Positions 63,229 through 64,000 of a stretch of 64,000 bases of DNA are shown here, piece by piece (the first letter of the stretch is position 1; each line of letters opens with the position of its first letter). The stretch comes from Sepioteuthis lessoniana. Lineage: Eukaryota; Mollusca; Cephalopoda; Myopsida; Loliginidae. A model generated the notes under the pieces. That model did not search any database, was not told the DNA's origin, and saw nothing but the letters and a program-made list of their open reading frames with translations. The position numbers and the translations under genes are program-made. Location: the NCBI GenBank assembly GCA_963585895.1, contig OY757939.1:57544601-57608600 (forward strand), read 5' to 3'.

Positions 63229-64000
63229 GGATATTTGTTAGGTTTAGCACAAGGTCAGAAGCATAAGAAAGCCAGTGAGAGTCAAACTACCAAACAACGA
63301 ATCTTCTCGTCTAGCTCTCTAACCATTACACCTTCCTAGGCGCCTGCTTTGAGATTACAATAAAACACTTTCAATAGAATGTATATGTTATATTTTTAAA
63401 TCTTAGAAAGTCACAGTGCTTTAAAAAAAAAAGAGAGAAACACTGGAAGTTTGAAAGTTGTTTTTTTTTATTCGAGTCTTGATTTTGTGTACGTTTGCCA
63501 TAAATGACTTGCACTAAAGAAATGTGTTTTTTTAAAAAGAGACTAAAATAGAAAGAAAGAAAAAACTCCCGGAAATGACAGACAAAAGAAGAAAAGGAAA
63601 GAAAACAAAAAGAAGAAAACAAAAACAGATGCGAATGAAAGAAAAGAAGGTAAGGGAAAGAAAGAAAGAAAAAAAAGAGCGTGAAGAAAAGACAGTGAAA
63701 GAAAAAATAGAGTAGAAGAAAAGAAATTAAAAGGGAAAAAAGAAACAAAAGGAAAAAAGAAAGAAGGAAGAGAATGAGAGAAAGGAAAATAGAAGAGAAT
63801 GAAATTAAAAAAAAAAAATAAAAGAGAAACAATTTAAAAAGAAAGAAAGAAAGAAAGAACGAAAGAACGAAAAGGAAAGGAAGGGAGAGAAGAACGAATG
63901 AAATAAAGAAAAGGAAAGAAGAGAGAAGAGAATGAAATAAAAAAAATAATGGATAAGAAGGAACCAAAAGAAAAGAGGGGAGAAAGAAAGAAAGAAAGAA
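63229..64000 (+). repeat. Segmental duplication copy 2 and polypurine tract
   Basis: 63229-63550 repeats 61354-61672. From 63549 to the window end there is a GAAA/GAAAG-rich tract. The 198-codon frame on the minus strand (Phe/Leu/Ser-rich) is a reading of the purine tract, not a gene. Confidence 0.9.

Noticed and set aside
63371-63967. 198-codon Phe/Leu/Ser-rich frame, like a membrane protein
   Set aside because: It is the reverse reading of a GAAAG polypurine tract. Hydrophobicity follows from the base composition.
1-64000. CRISPR array, operon or bacterial defence system
   Set aside because: Direct repeats here are SINE tails and satellites with TA linkers. No cas-like frame, ribosome binding site pattern or operon structure is present. 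The DNA is animal.

Overview
This is repeat-dominated animal DNA. I find no host protein-coding gene, no rRNA gene and no functional tRNA gene in the 64 kb. Every long reading frame that can be explained belongs to a mobile element. The repeat content points to a cephalopod mollusc, most likely an octopus: several abundant tRNA-derived SINE families, two of them sharing an internal core; an RTE-like LINE with a (TGA)n 3' end; mariner and Tc1 elements; and long TA, TG and GA microsatellites. The assignment is an inference from repeat style and could not be checked against a database.

Families named here for convenience. SINE-A is about 290 bp (17 loci), SINE-B about 220 bp and SINE-C about 255 bp; all have a tRNA-like head with A and B boxes. 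SINE-H is about 310 bp and combines a tRNA-like segment with a hammerhead ribozyme. LINE-X is an RTE-like LINE with 15 mostly 5'-truncated fragments. LTR-1, LTR-2 and LTR-3 are LTR families, mostly solo and bounded TGTT...AACA. Mar-1 is a DD34D mariner deletion derivative; there is also a DD37D maT-like mariner and a Tc1-like element. Three further repeats recur: Sat-B (tandem SINE-B tails), Sat-70 (about 70 bp AT-rich tandem units) and repeat D (about 250 bp, usually next to Sat-70).

Layout. 0-7 kb: a degenerate 107-bp tandem array interrupted by a SINE-A dimer, repeat D, and a SINE-B split by the maT mariner. 6-14 kb: a SINE-B and a SINE-C, each split by a solo LTR-3; a Mar-1 copy; an LTR-2 split by SINE-A. 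15-17 kb: LINE-X + Sat-70 + SINE-A, present again inverted at 42.8-44.3 kb. 19.5-25 kb: a decayed second LINE, a solo LTR-1, a minisatellite and the longest ordinary LINE-X fragment. 25-29 kb: local duplications and microsatellites. 29-38 kb: LINE-X, SINE-C, a ribozyme-bearing SINE-H and a LINE-X copy with a twin-priming inversion. 38-52 kb: truncated LTR-1, two Mar-1 copies, LINE-X fragments, hammerhead motifs and another SINE-H. 53-60 kb: repeat D in tandem, SINE-A and Tc1 copies each split by a solo LTR-1, more LINE-X. 60-64 kb: SINE-B, a segmental duplication and polypurine tracts.

The most interesting signal is the set of hammerhead ribozymes. Four motifs have a complete conserved core, and two of these sit in a tRNA-derived SINE, an architecture like that of schistosome Sm-alpha elements. 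The nested insertions give a clear relative chronology: SINE-B and SINE-C are older than LTR-3 and the maT mariner, and LTR-2 is older than one SINE-A.
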